DNA from: Smittium culicis
Lineage: Eukaryota; Kickxellomycota; Harpellomycetes; Harpellales; Legeriomycetaceae
Assembly: GCA_001970855.1 (NCBI GenBank)
Contig: LSSN01000681.1
Coordinates: forward strand, 3,479 to 37,544
Reading direction: 5' to 3'
Length of the DNA: 34,066 nucleotides
The notes under the pieces are model-generated. The model saw only the letters and a program-made list of their open reading frames with translations, ran no database searches and was not told where the DNA came from. Shown here one piece after another: positions 1 to 11,900 of the stretch (its first letter is position 1; the number at the start of each line of letters is the position of its first letter). The translations under genes and the position numbers were made by a program.

Positions 1-153
<153 letters not shown>

Positions 154-1529
154 CTATATCATTTTTTTACAAGGTATATGGAAACATTAGATATAATTAT
201 ATCATCTAAATTTAAATTATTATATTAAATTCGAGGACTTGATCAATTCAATATATTTAAAGAATGATATTTTTTTTTAAAATTAAAAAAAATAAGATTG
301 CATATAAAAGAAATAGCCTCATCATTTAAATTTGATTATAAAGAAAATTAAAATAGAAATATCAGGCACTGACTGGTTCAGCACAATTTGGAAAAATATC
401 TGTACACAAGCATAGCTATCAACAGCAATAAGCACGTGCTTAATTTAGCAGTTTTTTTATGGGATTTAGGTTGGTCATAGCAACGTTTGGAGAGCTTATT
501 TTTTATTAGTCCTATTACATGTAAATTTTAACTGGAAACTCAAAGATTTGAAAAAATTAAAAATTTTTGAAATGGGTTTAATTTCATAATCGATTGTAAC
601 TTCAGACATGCAGCATCTATGAAAAAATAACAGGGTATATTGTGCTTGCTAGTAGGTTGTTCTTGATTTCTTTATGTATGGAGCCAGTAGACTGACAGAC
701 GAATTTATTCTATAAATGTAATAGATTTTTTATTTCTATCATCAAATTTGCCACTTTTTAGTAAATTATATTTTAAGTTTCTAGAACTGTAAACGCAAAT
801 ATAAAACCTAAAGTTTTAACTAAATAAAAAAATCACTCATGAAGGAGCTATTTTTAGTTTTCTTTTATACAAGTTAATCTATTTGAAAAATAGACTAAGA
901 AAAATAATGAAAAAATAACTGGCAATATGATAATTAAAAAAAAATTCAACCAATCTTATTCTTTACTATCGGGCCTCAGTAGCTGAAATGTGTTGGCTAA
1001 TGCCTATGAAAGCATTAAAGTGACAAAATTCTCTTGTAATTTTGATTGCAATTAATGTAAATCGGAAAAAAATAATCTCAAAGGAAAATTAAATGTTATT
1101 GCCTAAATAGATTCCAGCGTTTAAAAATGTTTTTAAGAAATAAATTATTGGCTATATGCTTTTGAATTATTTTATTGAGGTGGTCATGGGATGGTGATTG
1201 GAGTGAGCTTTTATTCGGCTAGTTATTGTAGAGAGCAATTTAGGAAGTTGGTGTGATAATTGGCCAAAACAAAAACTAGCGAGTTGTTGTAATTTTATGT
1301 TTACTATTTTTTGTTTTTAGTTTAATATTACTGGAGTTTTATGTTTATTTATTATTATACATGTTTGATCATCAGTAACTTCTCTTTTAGCGCAGTATTC
1401 TATTGTATTATTCAAAAAATCAAGCGTTATTTTTTAGTTTTAGTTAGTAAAAATTTTATATTTTGTTAAACTTAGTGGAATTACAGCTTTAAAAATTTTG
1501 CCTCATCAAAAATAAACTATACTAAAAAA
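154..1529. other. gene-free stretch upstream of the Myb/SANT gene
   Basis: No convincing coding frame is seen on either strand. The sequence is AT-rich with many stops. It presumably contains the promoter and 5' UTR of the gene starting at 1530. A short stretch at about 993-1018 ends in TATGAAAGCATTAA and faintly recalls the right end of the TTAA-flanked repeat family described below, but it is too short and degenerate to call. Confidence 0.6.
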
Positions 1530-4500
1530 ATGGATAAATTCTTCGATTTATCATCCGAAGCCGTTGCTTGGGATGAAAGAACTTGGGAGACGCTCTTGGA
1601 TGAGCTTTCAAAAGCCTCTTATGAAGCCGAGAATACTACAATAATACCCTCCGAAAGTCACAAGAAGTCCCCACAAAAACGCAAGAAACGAAAAATCGGG
1701 AGCTCTAATCCATCAACAAATCTAAATCAAAAAAGATTAATTCCAAGAACTGAAAATCCTATAAATCAATCATATTTTAACTTACCCTTTAAAAACATTA
1801 TAAGCAGCTTGGGATCACAACCGGAAATCTTGCCTAAGAACTCATCGAATACTAGTAGTAATTCTTTGAATCAAAGAAAAGTAAGCCCTCTTTCTATAAA
1901 ACCAAACAGAGTTAAAGATAAAACAAGAAGAATACAATCTGACGCTACAGATGTAATAAGCAAAAAGTGGAACTTAACCGAAAGTAAAAATCTATTAAAT
2001 CAAATAAAGAAATTCTACCAACAAGGATATAACATAACGTATGATTTATCCTCTGAAAACAAAAAAATGTTATCAGACAAAGATTGGGAATTGATTTCTT
2101 CTGAGCTTAGTAAATTGGGCTCAAAAAAGACTGGCGCTATGTGCTCCAAAAGATGGGGAACTATTTATAAGCATCTTGGAAAAAAGATAATGAATTTTAT
2201 TCATGACGATAATGAAAAAATACTTACAACTTCATCTTCAAATATCAATTCTATTACCTCTACTAACGAACATTCGATGTCATTTCCTCCTAACGATACT
2301 AGTTTTTTGAATGACGCTGATGTTTTCCTATTAAAAAACCCACAAAATAGTATCGCTAATAATACTCATATTTTTGAAAATGAGCTTAAAAAAACTGAGC
2401 TGGAATTTGAAGACAAGAATTTAGTTGAAAATAACTCCAATCCCAATAAAAAATCCATCGTCAATGCAAATAGCTTAGAAAAAAATAACCCTCTCGACAT
2501 GCTAGAGGGATTTTTTTTAAGCGATGATAGATTTAAATCCAAGTTTTACTGTCAACTTGTTTCTGATATTGTAGAAGCAATAGAGAATCCGTTTTCGAAA
2601 TCTGGTATGATAGTCAAAAAAGCGAAATGGCAAAAGGAGATTGATATTGAGAATTCTAGGGGCAATTCCTCCGATTCAAAAAAAATACTAAAGTCTCCTT
2701 CAGTACCTAATTCGTACCCTATTTGTGACTATGGCTCTAAGAGCTCGGTTCCTGAAAATATAGATAATTATAAAAATGTAAATATTAGTGAAAACAAACA
2801 CAAGAACATAATTCCAAATAGTCAACAAATCTACCCTATTTCGAAGAATCCAGGATTCATAAGCACGCCTCATAGTAACCCAAATCAAATACAGCCCGCA
2901 TTTCCTGATAATCGATCATCATTAAGTAACAATGATTTAAGCGGATATGGAATCAATCCAAGTTCAGATGCTTTGGAAATAAAAAAAATGAACTTAGCTC
3001 CCAATGTGACGAACGAAGATACCAACTTAAATGACATCAATTACTACATTGAATTTATCAATAGTTTGATGCCTCAGAATACAGATGGTGACAAAAAATC
3101 AAATTTTAAGTCCAAGAAAGGGAGCAGCAATTTTAAGGACCAAATTCCAAATACAATTAACAGCAGCGTTGAAATGGATGCGAGTATTTATGCAAGTAAT
3201 TTTTTCTACAAAAAGTCTAAAAAGAATAAAAAGCAAAATAACCAAAACCTACACATAAGCGATGTATACGACGATATTATCGACGATGACTACGTTTGTG
3301 ATAACCTAGAAGACGAAGATAAAACTAGCGATGAATCTTCAAGTGAAGATTTGCCCACAGATAGCTTTGTTTCTAATAAGCACAATGAAAAGTTGCCGCC
3401 ACATATCACAGGTTCTAAAAAATCTGGAAATTTAATAAAACAAAAAAATTCGTATTTAAACTACACTAAAAGCCACGATTTATATTCTAGAGGTACTGAT
3501 GATGGAAGTAATGATATTTTAAATTCATTTTCAGATGGACTTGACTTTAAACTCAAAAAATTCAGTGAATCTAATATTCAACCAGCTACATACATACAAG
3601 ATCCGTTATCAATGCTCAACTTACTAAACAATGGCAAAAAATACGAAAGTAATATAGATACTACAGATTGCCCAATAAAAAGTTTTTTTAACTCTTTAAA
3701 TTCTGGTCCTGAAATGCAATTTTCTTCTGGCTTAATTAAGAGCGCGAACGCAAGTACAGACCTTAAGCAAAATAGTTTAAAATCTACGTATCTTATAGAG
3801 TCTAATCCTAGCCAAACGAATCAAACAGAGTTTTCTTCTGAGCTCCAATCAGAAAGTTTCGAGAGCTTAAACCTTCAAGATTTTTTAAACCTTCAATCCA
3901 AAAATGGACTTAAAGGATCGAAAAAAAAACAAGACTTGAGTCAGAATAATGATCAAGCCCCTGTATCTATAGCCGAATCAGGTACCGTTGCTACTTTCTT
4001 GAACAACTTTTTTTTTTTTTTTTGGTTAAATGATATAAGAATTAAAATAAGCTTTTGTTAATATTTAAACAATTTTTTGACAATAAATATTTTAGGTGAA
4101 AAAGGTAGCGCACTGATAAAAAATAAGGTCAAAGACGCCTATAATTCGAACTTTGGAATTATGAAGAGCAAAAATATAGACTTTTCCAATGACTATAATA
4201 GTGATTGCAAGAGTAACAATAGCTATCCCGATTCAGATTCTATGGAAGTTGATGCAGAGATTGAAAGTTTATTCCAAGAAGCAATTTTAGCTGGAGAAGA
4301 TATAAATTTACAAAACCAAACAATTCCTATGGATAACTTTCAATATCTTTTAGATGATAGTCAGATGGATATGCTAAGAAAGCAGAATCAAAATAACTTG
4401 CAGCTTGTTGTGCAAGCCTATCTTATAGAATGTATTCAAAATAATCCTCATACAGATGCAGCTATACATTGGAAAAATCAACTTCTCGATATTTATAACA

Positions 4501-5891
4501 CTATTAAAATTAGCCTGGGAAAAAAATTTAATTCTAACGACAAAACTAGAAATTTGTCTTTTTGCTATGTTCCAGGATCAGAGCTTTTGATATCAACAGT
4601 ATTATATTTAGCATCCGATATGCACTGCACTTTTCAATTAAAACGTAGTAAAAATAATCATGGCGATGCTGGAGATTTATCAAGAATTAACGATAGTACT
4701 AATTCTGCTAACTTTTTACCTAACCTGTTTCATTTCCAAATGATGAATAGCTCTCAAGGCGAGTCGCAAGACTTTAAAAATTCTAAAAAGTTACTTAGTG
4801 ACACTGATAGTGGTTTTAATACTACACCTATAGGAATTTCAGATATTGCTAACCCATCCCCGGCTTTTATTAATCGCTCACTAAATAGCTATAATAATAA
4901 TCATATGGATTTAACTAGTTTTTTGGGAAAAAATTCTAGCTACATTTTAGAAAATGTTGATTTTACTGATCCTGATGAAATGCTTAGGTCAAGTATAGTT
5001 ATGTCTGTAGCCCAAAATAAAATTTGTAATTGTACTGCGCAGACTTTACCTACGCACCCATTCCTACTGGAGAGTGTGCTTCCCGGAGTTTTCTATAGTA
5101 GTACTGGCGGAAAAAATAGCTCTATTTCATCCGATAGTGATTTGGAAGATCTTTTGAAATATAATATACATTCTGCATGTGAAACAATATCTGCGCAATT
5201 ATTAGAATTTGTAAGCAATGTCAAAAAATCTCAAGTTGTAAAAAGAAAGAACCAAGGACAAAACTCAGGAAATTCAGGTCATCTTGTTCAGAATGATAAA
5301 AAAGTTAAAAGCGATGACTTGCCTAAGGGCGCCGACGTACTTGCGATTTCTAATCTGGATTCCTTTGGCTCAGAGATGAACGAAAAAAAGATATTGAAAA
5401 TAATAAAATCATCAACACTCCCTCAAGTAATGCACTTTATTTTGTTACCGATTATAAATGGATTAGGTTGGGATATTTCCTTATATCCACAAATTCAAAT
5501 AACCAAAAGATTTAAAAACCGGCTCTCCTTTCTACCTCAAGAGGATTCGCTTATTCTTCTGTCTCTATCATTATTCGGTGTTGATGATACTGCCAGTATG
5601 TCAGTTCATTTAATGCCTAGCAAAACTCCAAGCCAAATAGCAAATAGAATACAAAACCTTCGAGCTAGAAGAGTTCCTGCAAATCCAGTAAAGGAATTTT
5701 GTCTACAGCGAATAGTACCTTTCAACCTACTCCAAGAAGAGGCAATAAGAGCAGGTATACTTTTATATGGGGATGGCTTTAAAAACGTTGTGTATGATTT
5801 TTTAAGTCCTTGGCCCAGGTTGCTTATACGTAGAGTTTGTGATAGATTGTTTTTGCCAAAAAGTGAAGCAAATGTTAAAGAAGTAATATAG
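1530..5891 (+). CDS. large Myb/SANT-domain nuclear protein, GON4L-like C-terminus
   Basis: Two exons, 1530-3981 and 4096-5891, encode 1415 aa. The intron (3982-4095, 114 bp) starts GTACCG after CAG, ends TTTTAG and rejoins the frame through a split GGT codon. The downstream frame has no ATG of its own near its beginning, which supports one spliced gene over two. Residues about 145-220 form a Myb/SANT-like three-helix domain (KKWNLTESKNLL... DWELI... MCSKRWGTI). Residues about 1290-1350 form a second one (F-LPQEDSLILLSLSLFG, HLMPSKTPSQIANRIQNLRARR), a pattern I associate with the SANT-like C-terminus of GON4L/YY1AP-type proteins. The rest is N/S/K-rich and probably disordered, with a basic KKRKKRK-like patch near residue 50 that could be an NLS. 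A role in chromatin or transcription is inferred. The domain call is fairly sure and the orthology is not. Confidence 0.8.
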
Positions 5892-6245
5892 CCACTTAAT
5901 AATATTGTAATTAATAAAAATTCAAAACTTTAAATCCAAGTTAAAGAATAGTTTTATGAAACTTATAATTTTTGAATGCTTTAGTTTTTTTTAGAATAAA
6001 TTTTTATAAAGTATATATATAGGATTATTAAAGATATTTATTATATTTTAATGGCTAGTTTAAGTTAAATGTGCGATGACTTTGTTATGATTACAGTGTG
6101 CGAAGTTTGGGTGGTATTGCTATTACGCTGCCCTGGGTTATTACTATTAGTGTTTGCTAGGGTGGAGCCAAAGGGGCTAGAGAAAGTATGACAGCAAGGT
6201 TATTATTTTTCTTCAATGAAATATAAAAATAAAAGTCAAATAAAA
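5892..6245. other. convergent intergenic region (two 3' UTRs)
   Basis: This is the gap between the stop of the Myb/SANT gene (+) and the stop of the rhomboid gene (-). The first 150 bp are AT-rich. The part at about 6095-6200 is GC-richer, but no frame stays open, so I read the gap as overlapping or abutting 3' UTRs. Confidence 0.55.
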
Positions 6246-7487
6246 TTACTTTTGGGGGTTAGATCCTAGGGTACGACCAGTTTGGGATCTATTATGAATT
6301 GGTAGATTGCTAGTTGTTTGGTTATTCTCTTCAGTGGAATTATTAGTTCTGAAAATACTAGAAATTCTACCAAAAAAGGAATCGCTCGAGTTTAAATTAT
6401 TTTCAGTGATAGCAATACCGGGAAAGCCGTCTGGGAGATGTATAGATCCTGAGGTTACATATCTGCTATTGTTTAGCAGTGATTGGGGGAAAATATAATT
6501 CTCAGCTTTATTCCAAAATGAGTTTGAAGGGATTAGGAAATCGAAAAATCCATAAGAAACTAAAGAGAAAATATTTACAAAACTTGAAATGAATCAGAAT
6601 TAATTGGTCGTGAAAATAAAAATAAAAGTAAAACCTTACATCCAAAACCTATTATTATACCAGCTAAATGTCCCAAGATCGAAGCGCTGGGGACAAGAAT
6701 TTGAGTAAAAAAAAGTAAAAAAAACGGGTAAATGGTCCTGTGAATGCTGAAAAGACCAAAAAAGCTATTTTTTGTAGGTTGAAAGGGGATATGAGTTAAA
6801 AAAGGAAAGTAATTAAAAATTATTCAACTATAGAATGCAGGGTATGAAATCTACGTCACCTTCTAGGGGGTCCTTGTCGACAATCCCAAGTAATTAAAGA
6901 AAATACGAAACCGCTTATACCAGCTGAAAAAGAGTTTGATTTCAGCAAATAATGATCAACAATCAGATACAGAATGCCAGGGAAAAGAGAAAAAATAAAA
7001 AATGATATATAGAAATATTTCAAGGTTCCCAACTCCCTCTCAATAGCAAAACTGAAAGTAGCGAATGCAATTATGTTAAAGAAGACGTGGAGTATGCCAA
7101 AGTGATATAGGATATACGTGAAAAGTCTCCATACTATTGTTTAATTTTAAATCACGATTTATATACTGTAGAGAAAGGAAAACATTATTAATAGACAAAA
7201 AAAGTATTACCTTGGCCCTGTATTATTTTTTCCGAGTTTAAGGCCAGCAAAAGACCCCAATTAGGGCCTCTGAGCAGTACAGTAATGGAATCGGATATGT
7301 AAATGACCAGACAAAGTATGCTGATTGATACTGTGAGAATAGGGATATTCTTGATGAACAATCTAATTTGTGTGATGATAGGATTCTCTATCGGGATTTG
7401 AGTTGTAGCATGAGATGATAAGCCTTGAATAGTATAGTTATTGGAGTCAATTCCCTGATAACTGTTTATTGTGTGAATGTTTGCCAT
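6246..7487 (-). CDS. RBD2: rhomboid intramembrane serine protease, Rbd2-like
   Basis: Four exons on the minus strand: 7487-7211, 7133-6860, 6764-6640 and 6559-6246, with introns of 77, 95 and 80 bp, encoding 329 aa. All junctions keep frame. After a short N-terminus and a first membrane segment (about residues 48-70) comes the rhomboid core: VWRLFTYILYHFGILHVFFN (93-112), the catalytic serine in SAGISGF (Ser166) and the catalytic histidine in ILGHLAG (His216). This matches the Ser-His dyad layout of the family. The GHLxGI ending and the hydrophilic Ser/Asn-rich C-terminal tail of about 90 residues resemble fungal Golgi Rbd2, which is linked in yeasts to processing of membrane proteins such as SREBP. 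The start is the first ATG of the open stretch. An alternative acceptor for exon 3 at 6747 would remove six residues. Family assignment is strong; the exact orthologue is inferred. Confidence 0.85.
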
Positions 7488-8990
7488 TTTTGGCTTAATC
7501 AAAAAAGAAAAAAATACAATGATTTGAATGAAGGAGGACTGCAGATATAATGAATTTCATATTTTTATTTAGTTTATCAACCAAAGTAACAGAAATCTCA
7601 ATTTTAATTTAAAAGTATGATTGGTAGAACACGACTAGCATTTATTAATACTCTTCTACTAATAAATTAAAAAAAACTAAATTAGGCTTAATGAGTGTAA
7701 ACTAATACGAAAGGCTCTATCAGATTATAAGGGTAAATTATATTTCCAAAAGCTCCCCATCTGGATTTCATATAAACATTCCCAATTTCTAGACTTTAAT
7801 ATACTAAGGACTCTGTAAATATACATAACTTATCTTAGCGAAAAAATTTGTTTACGCTCTTCAACTAAATAATTCTATTTTTATGCAGCCAGTTTAGTTT
7901 TAAGAATTGTATACAAGTACTTTAGTTCCAAGATTCATCAACTTATCGTCATTATAAAATATAAAGCTAAGTATTTTTCTATTGTACATCAAATAAATTA
8001 TAAAGTTTGAATTGGAAAGGTTTTTGAGGTAAGTTGGCTAGGTTTTACCAGTAACTCTTGATTTAAAATGTTTGACGCTTTCTCCGCAAAGTGATATATC
8101 GTAAAAAAGTGGAAAACCGCAATATTCAGCCTTACCTTTAATATAGTTGACCAGCTAATCATATATATTAGCTTTTGTAAAAAGTATGCTTTCTTGATAT
8201 AAGAATACTCTAGATGGAATATAACATTAGACGGGTTTAATAACGAAAGTACAAATCATATCGTGATTCCAAATATTTATATAATAATTAGTTAGATAAA
8301 AAGTATGTGTTGAATTAAACTTTATACCTATTCAGAGAGTATCTTCTAAGTGGCTGCGAAGATCCAAGAGCTATAGGGGAAAACGCCTTTGTGTTATACT
8401 AAAGTTTTTAAAAATTCTATTAAAATAGTGGTTATATATTCAGCTCTTTATTTTGTTAAAAAACTTGAATATTGGCTGCTATTTAGGGAGTGTAGAAATA
8501 TTACAGATTTATTTGTCGACCAAATATTTTTTGATTTGTTATTTTTTTTAAATGGATCGCATAAATCCAATATATATGCTTTTTCTTCAAAATGAGGCTT
8601 TATGTAAACGCATTAATGGGTAAACAAATCTGAAGTTTTTATGCGCCCGAAATGACTATTAAGCTGACGCTTCAAAAAAAAATCATAACTATTGATATTT
8701 ATTATAAAGTCACACTAACTTGCAAGAATATAAATATTATTATTAACAGCCCATGGCTTTATACAACATGTAATACTACAAAAAAAACAGCTTTAAATAT
8801 TTTAAAATCACTACCGTTCAAACTAGCTAATATATAGGTATTCTATTTTATATAACTAGGCTTTCAATGTATAATGATAAAAAATTTACTCTATTACATT
8901 TAATCATGATCATATTTAGGCATGCAAAGCAAGGAAATATATATATAATTTCAAGTTTCAGTAAGTTAAAAGAAAGAGTATTAATTGAAA
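7488..8990. other. divergent intergenic region
   Basis: The 1.5 kb between the rhomboid start (-) and the start of the 1185-aa protein (+) should hold both promoters. It is AT-rich. Short open frames at 8389-8595 and 8652-8837 have AT-rich, unstructured translations and no family resemblance, so I do not call them genes. I see no RNA gene. Confidence 0.5.
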
Positions 8991-11900
8991 ATGATATCAG
9001 AGGAAAAAAATTTAAACCCAATAAACGTAGAAATTTCAGAAAGTAATGAACTTGATGAAGAATGTCCTGAGATATGGGATAGCTCAGAGGAGGAAAGCTC
9101 CTCAGAAGACGAGAAAGGTAACATGTCTAGAATATTAGGACACCCATCCCTATCAAAGTATGTAAAAAAAAACGACCAAAAGTTAAAAAGCAGCAAAGAA
9201 CTTTTAAATGAAGATGATATGAAACAATTCTACTATCTAGGAGACTACGAGTCTTTATACGATAGTAAGAAAGATAAGTCAGAAAATTCTAATGAAAAAA
9301 ATCACATAAAAACCTCCACAATATACAGAGAAAAGGCCTTAAACACTATAAAAAATATTTTCTACAATGAAGAGTTTGACCAAGACAAAAATGACTTTTC
9401 GGGTAAAAGTGAAACCTTAGAATACTACGAAAGAAGAAATAGCCCTAGCGCTGGGTTATCGCTAATTTTTCAAATAGCACTACAGAGCGAAGAAAATAAA
9501 CCTTTTAAAGATTTACATTCTGCGTTCATAGAACCTAAATCTGACATGCGCGAATCACGAGCTTCATTACAAACATTGACAGAAGACCCTAAAAGTGTAG
9601 AAGGTGTTAGCATTGATTTGTGCAAAAGAATGTGTAGCTATGATTCAGAAGATTCTAGGTCCGAATTTAACCTCAATAGCTATATTGATGACGAATACTT
9701 AGATCAAGACAATAACATAAACTACGGTTCTTACAATCCTCTATGGAATAATGACACATTTGGGAAATCTATATTGGGACTTGGTTATGTATCCAAGCTA
9801 TACGTCGATAATAAAAAGTGTATGAAAAAAACAGAAATAAATATCAGCGAAGATAAGAGTAATAATATAAGAAAGTATTCAAATAGCGTAAAAGATGCAG
9901 AAATAAAAAACTCAAATGTCACTCCTAGTGTTATTCCTGCAATAGTTATTAATAATGAAGGCAGTGAAAGCGAATACAGTGACGATGATACGAGTTCTTA
10001 TAAAAGTGGTTTCAAAAAATCATATTCGCTCGATAGCAACGATGAAGATATAGATAACACAGGTGTAGATGAAGAAGCAGACGAAAAATTTAAGCGAGAA
10101 TCTCTCAACTACTATACTATGTCAGGAGTTGTAGAAAGTCCTTTGGTTAACAAATATAACAAAAAACAAAACTCTGACGACTCTTTTCTTAGAGAGCTTG
10201 AAGATCTATCTAAACCAGACATATCTCTTATTGAAATGATACAAATCGAGGAGCAAAATTTTATCGAGTTCAAAAGAAAACAATCAAGAAATTTGTCAAA
10301 AGGCTCAATAAATCCGAAAAATGAAGCACAAATGCAATTCTTTGGAATGATAGCTGCTAACGGAGATGCTTCTAATCAGCAAGGAGGGCTATCTATAGAT
10401 GGTCATATAAGAAAGAAAAGCTATTTTAGACCTGTGATCGAGGATGATTCTGAAATGAGCATGTTCCCAGAATCAAAACTAAACATAAGCTCGAGAGATA
10501 TGATTGATAAAGAAGAAAAAAATGTTCTTATGGAGACATTTGAAATGGATTTTTATGACGAATCTGTTGGAAAAGTATTTCTGTCAGAAAAAGATAAAAG
10601 TGAGTATGAAAACTCGCCCAACTCAAAGACTAATGCCCCAAGAAAAAAATCCATTAATATTTCTTTCGTACTAAATTCTAAAAAAGATGCAAATGAAAAT
10701 GAAAAATATGATCAGCAAAGAAAAGCATCTGTAATCACCGTCGATAGTGCGAATATGCTTTTGCATGAAGATATTCAAAAAAATCGCGAAAAGTTAATAA
10801 ACAGGACTTCTTGGATCGATGAATTAGATGAAAAGCTCCAAGGAAAAAAAGGAAATTTATCTGAAAGAAGTTTAAAAACCGATACTTTATATCTTGATGC
10901 CATAGAAAAACAAATAATATCCGAGTTTCGCAATGACAATAACTCTGCCATTTTACCAAAGGACGCATTGGCTATTCCTGTAGATGAAAATCCAAAAGTT
11001 TCTGACCAGGCAATTGAAAGCGAGCCTAAAATACTCCAAAATGATAATAATAATGATTATAATTCTTTAAATACTCAAGAGATTAAAAAAATGAATAGGA
11101 GATCCTACAATATGTCTCAAGGCCTTACAGTAAACAATGATATTGACTCCTCAATTTCAGGCCATGCGGTTTATAAAGAAAAAAGCCTTACAGAAGAGCA
11201 GCATAAAAACGAAAAGCTGGACTTTAATAGTCAAATAAATACAGAAAGCGGCAGCAATATCCCAATTATTAGTGGTATACATGCTTCAATAAAAGAGGGC
11301 TTACCGAATATAAATGGATTACTAAAACTATCAAAAAACATAGAATCTCCTGCAGAAAAACACATTTCCGTTCCTGCAAATCTTTTGGAGTCAATAGATA
11401 AAAAAAATGCAAATTTATCACCAAACTCTATTTCCAATGGGTTTGACCTTGACACAGCTGAAAAGGAAACCAATAAAAATCGATTTAGTATTTCAATACC
11501 GTTCTTTAAGCATGAAGCTGCCGATGAAAACGAAAATAGTCTAGGCTCAAGTTTAAAAAATAGCAAAAAAGAAAAGTCGAGAGTATCAGGAATTTTTAAT
11601 TCAGGGCTTGGATTTGGCTTTAATAAAAAGAAAGATAGTACAGATGCTACTGATAATACCGATGAACACAGTATTCTATCTAAAATTTTCAAGAGGAAGT
11701 CGAACGAGGACCCTGATAAATATGATAATACACAAATTAAACAGGATAAAAAAGAATCTAAAGTAATAATCAACACAAAAGATAATACCTCAAATGTTAA
11801 TGACTCAAAACAAAACGACATTGACGACTTAAAGAGGATAAAAGCCGAAAGTACTATACAATTTCTATCTGAATCCAAAGATCAGTCGAGTCACATAGGG

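Noticed and set aside
993..1018. Possible eroded end of the TTAA-flanked repeat
   Set aside because: Only about 25 bases match loosely and no second end is found about 200 bp away.
6307..6498. 63-codon plus-strand frame
   Set aside because: Antisense to exon 4 of the rhomboid gene, whose frame, splice sites and catalytic residues are well supported.
8389..8837. Two adjacent 60-70 codon plus-strand frames upstream of the charged-protein gene
   Set aside because: AT-driven composition (Ile, Asn, Lys, Phe), no shared frame, no recognisable motif, and the first has no ATG at a plausible place.
11231..11878. 215-codon open frame on the minus strand
   Set aside because: It lies fully antisense to the 1185-aa protein gene. 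Its Leu/Ser/Phe-rich translation is what Ser/Lys/Asp/Asn-rich codons give in reverse. No domain or start context.
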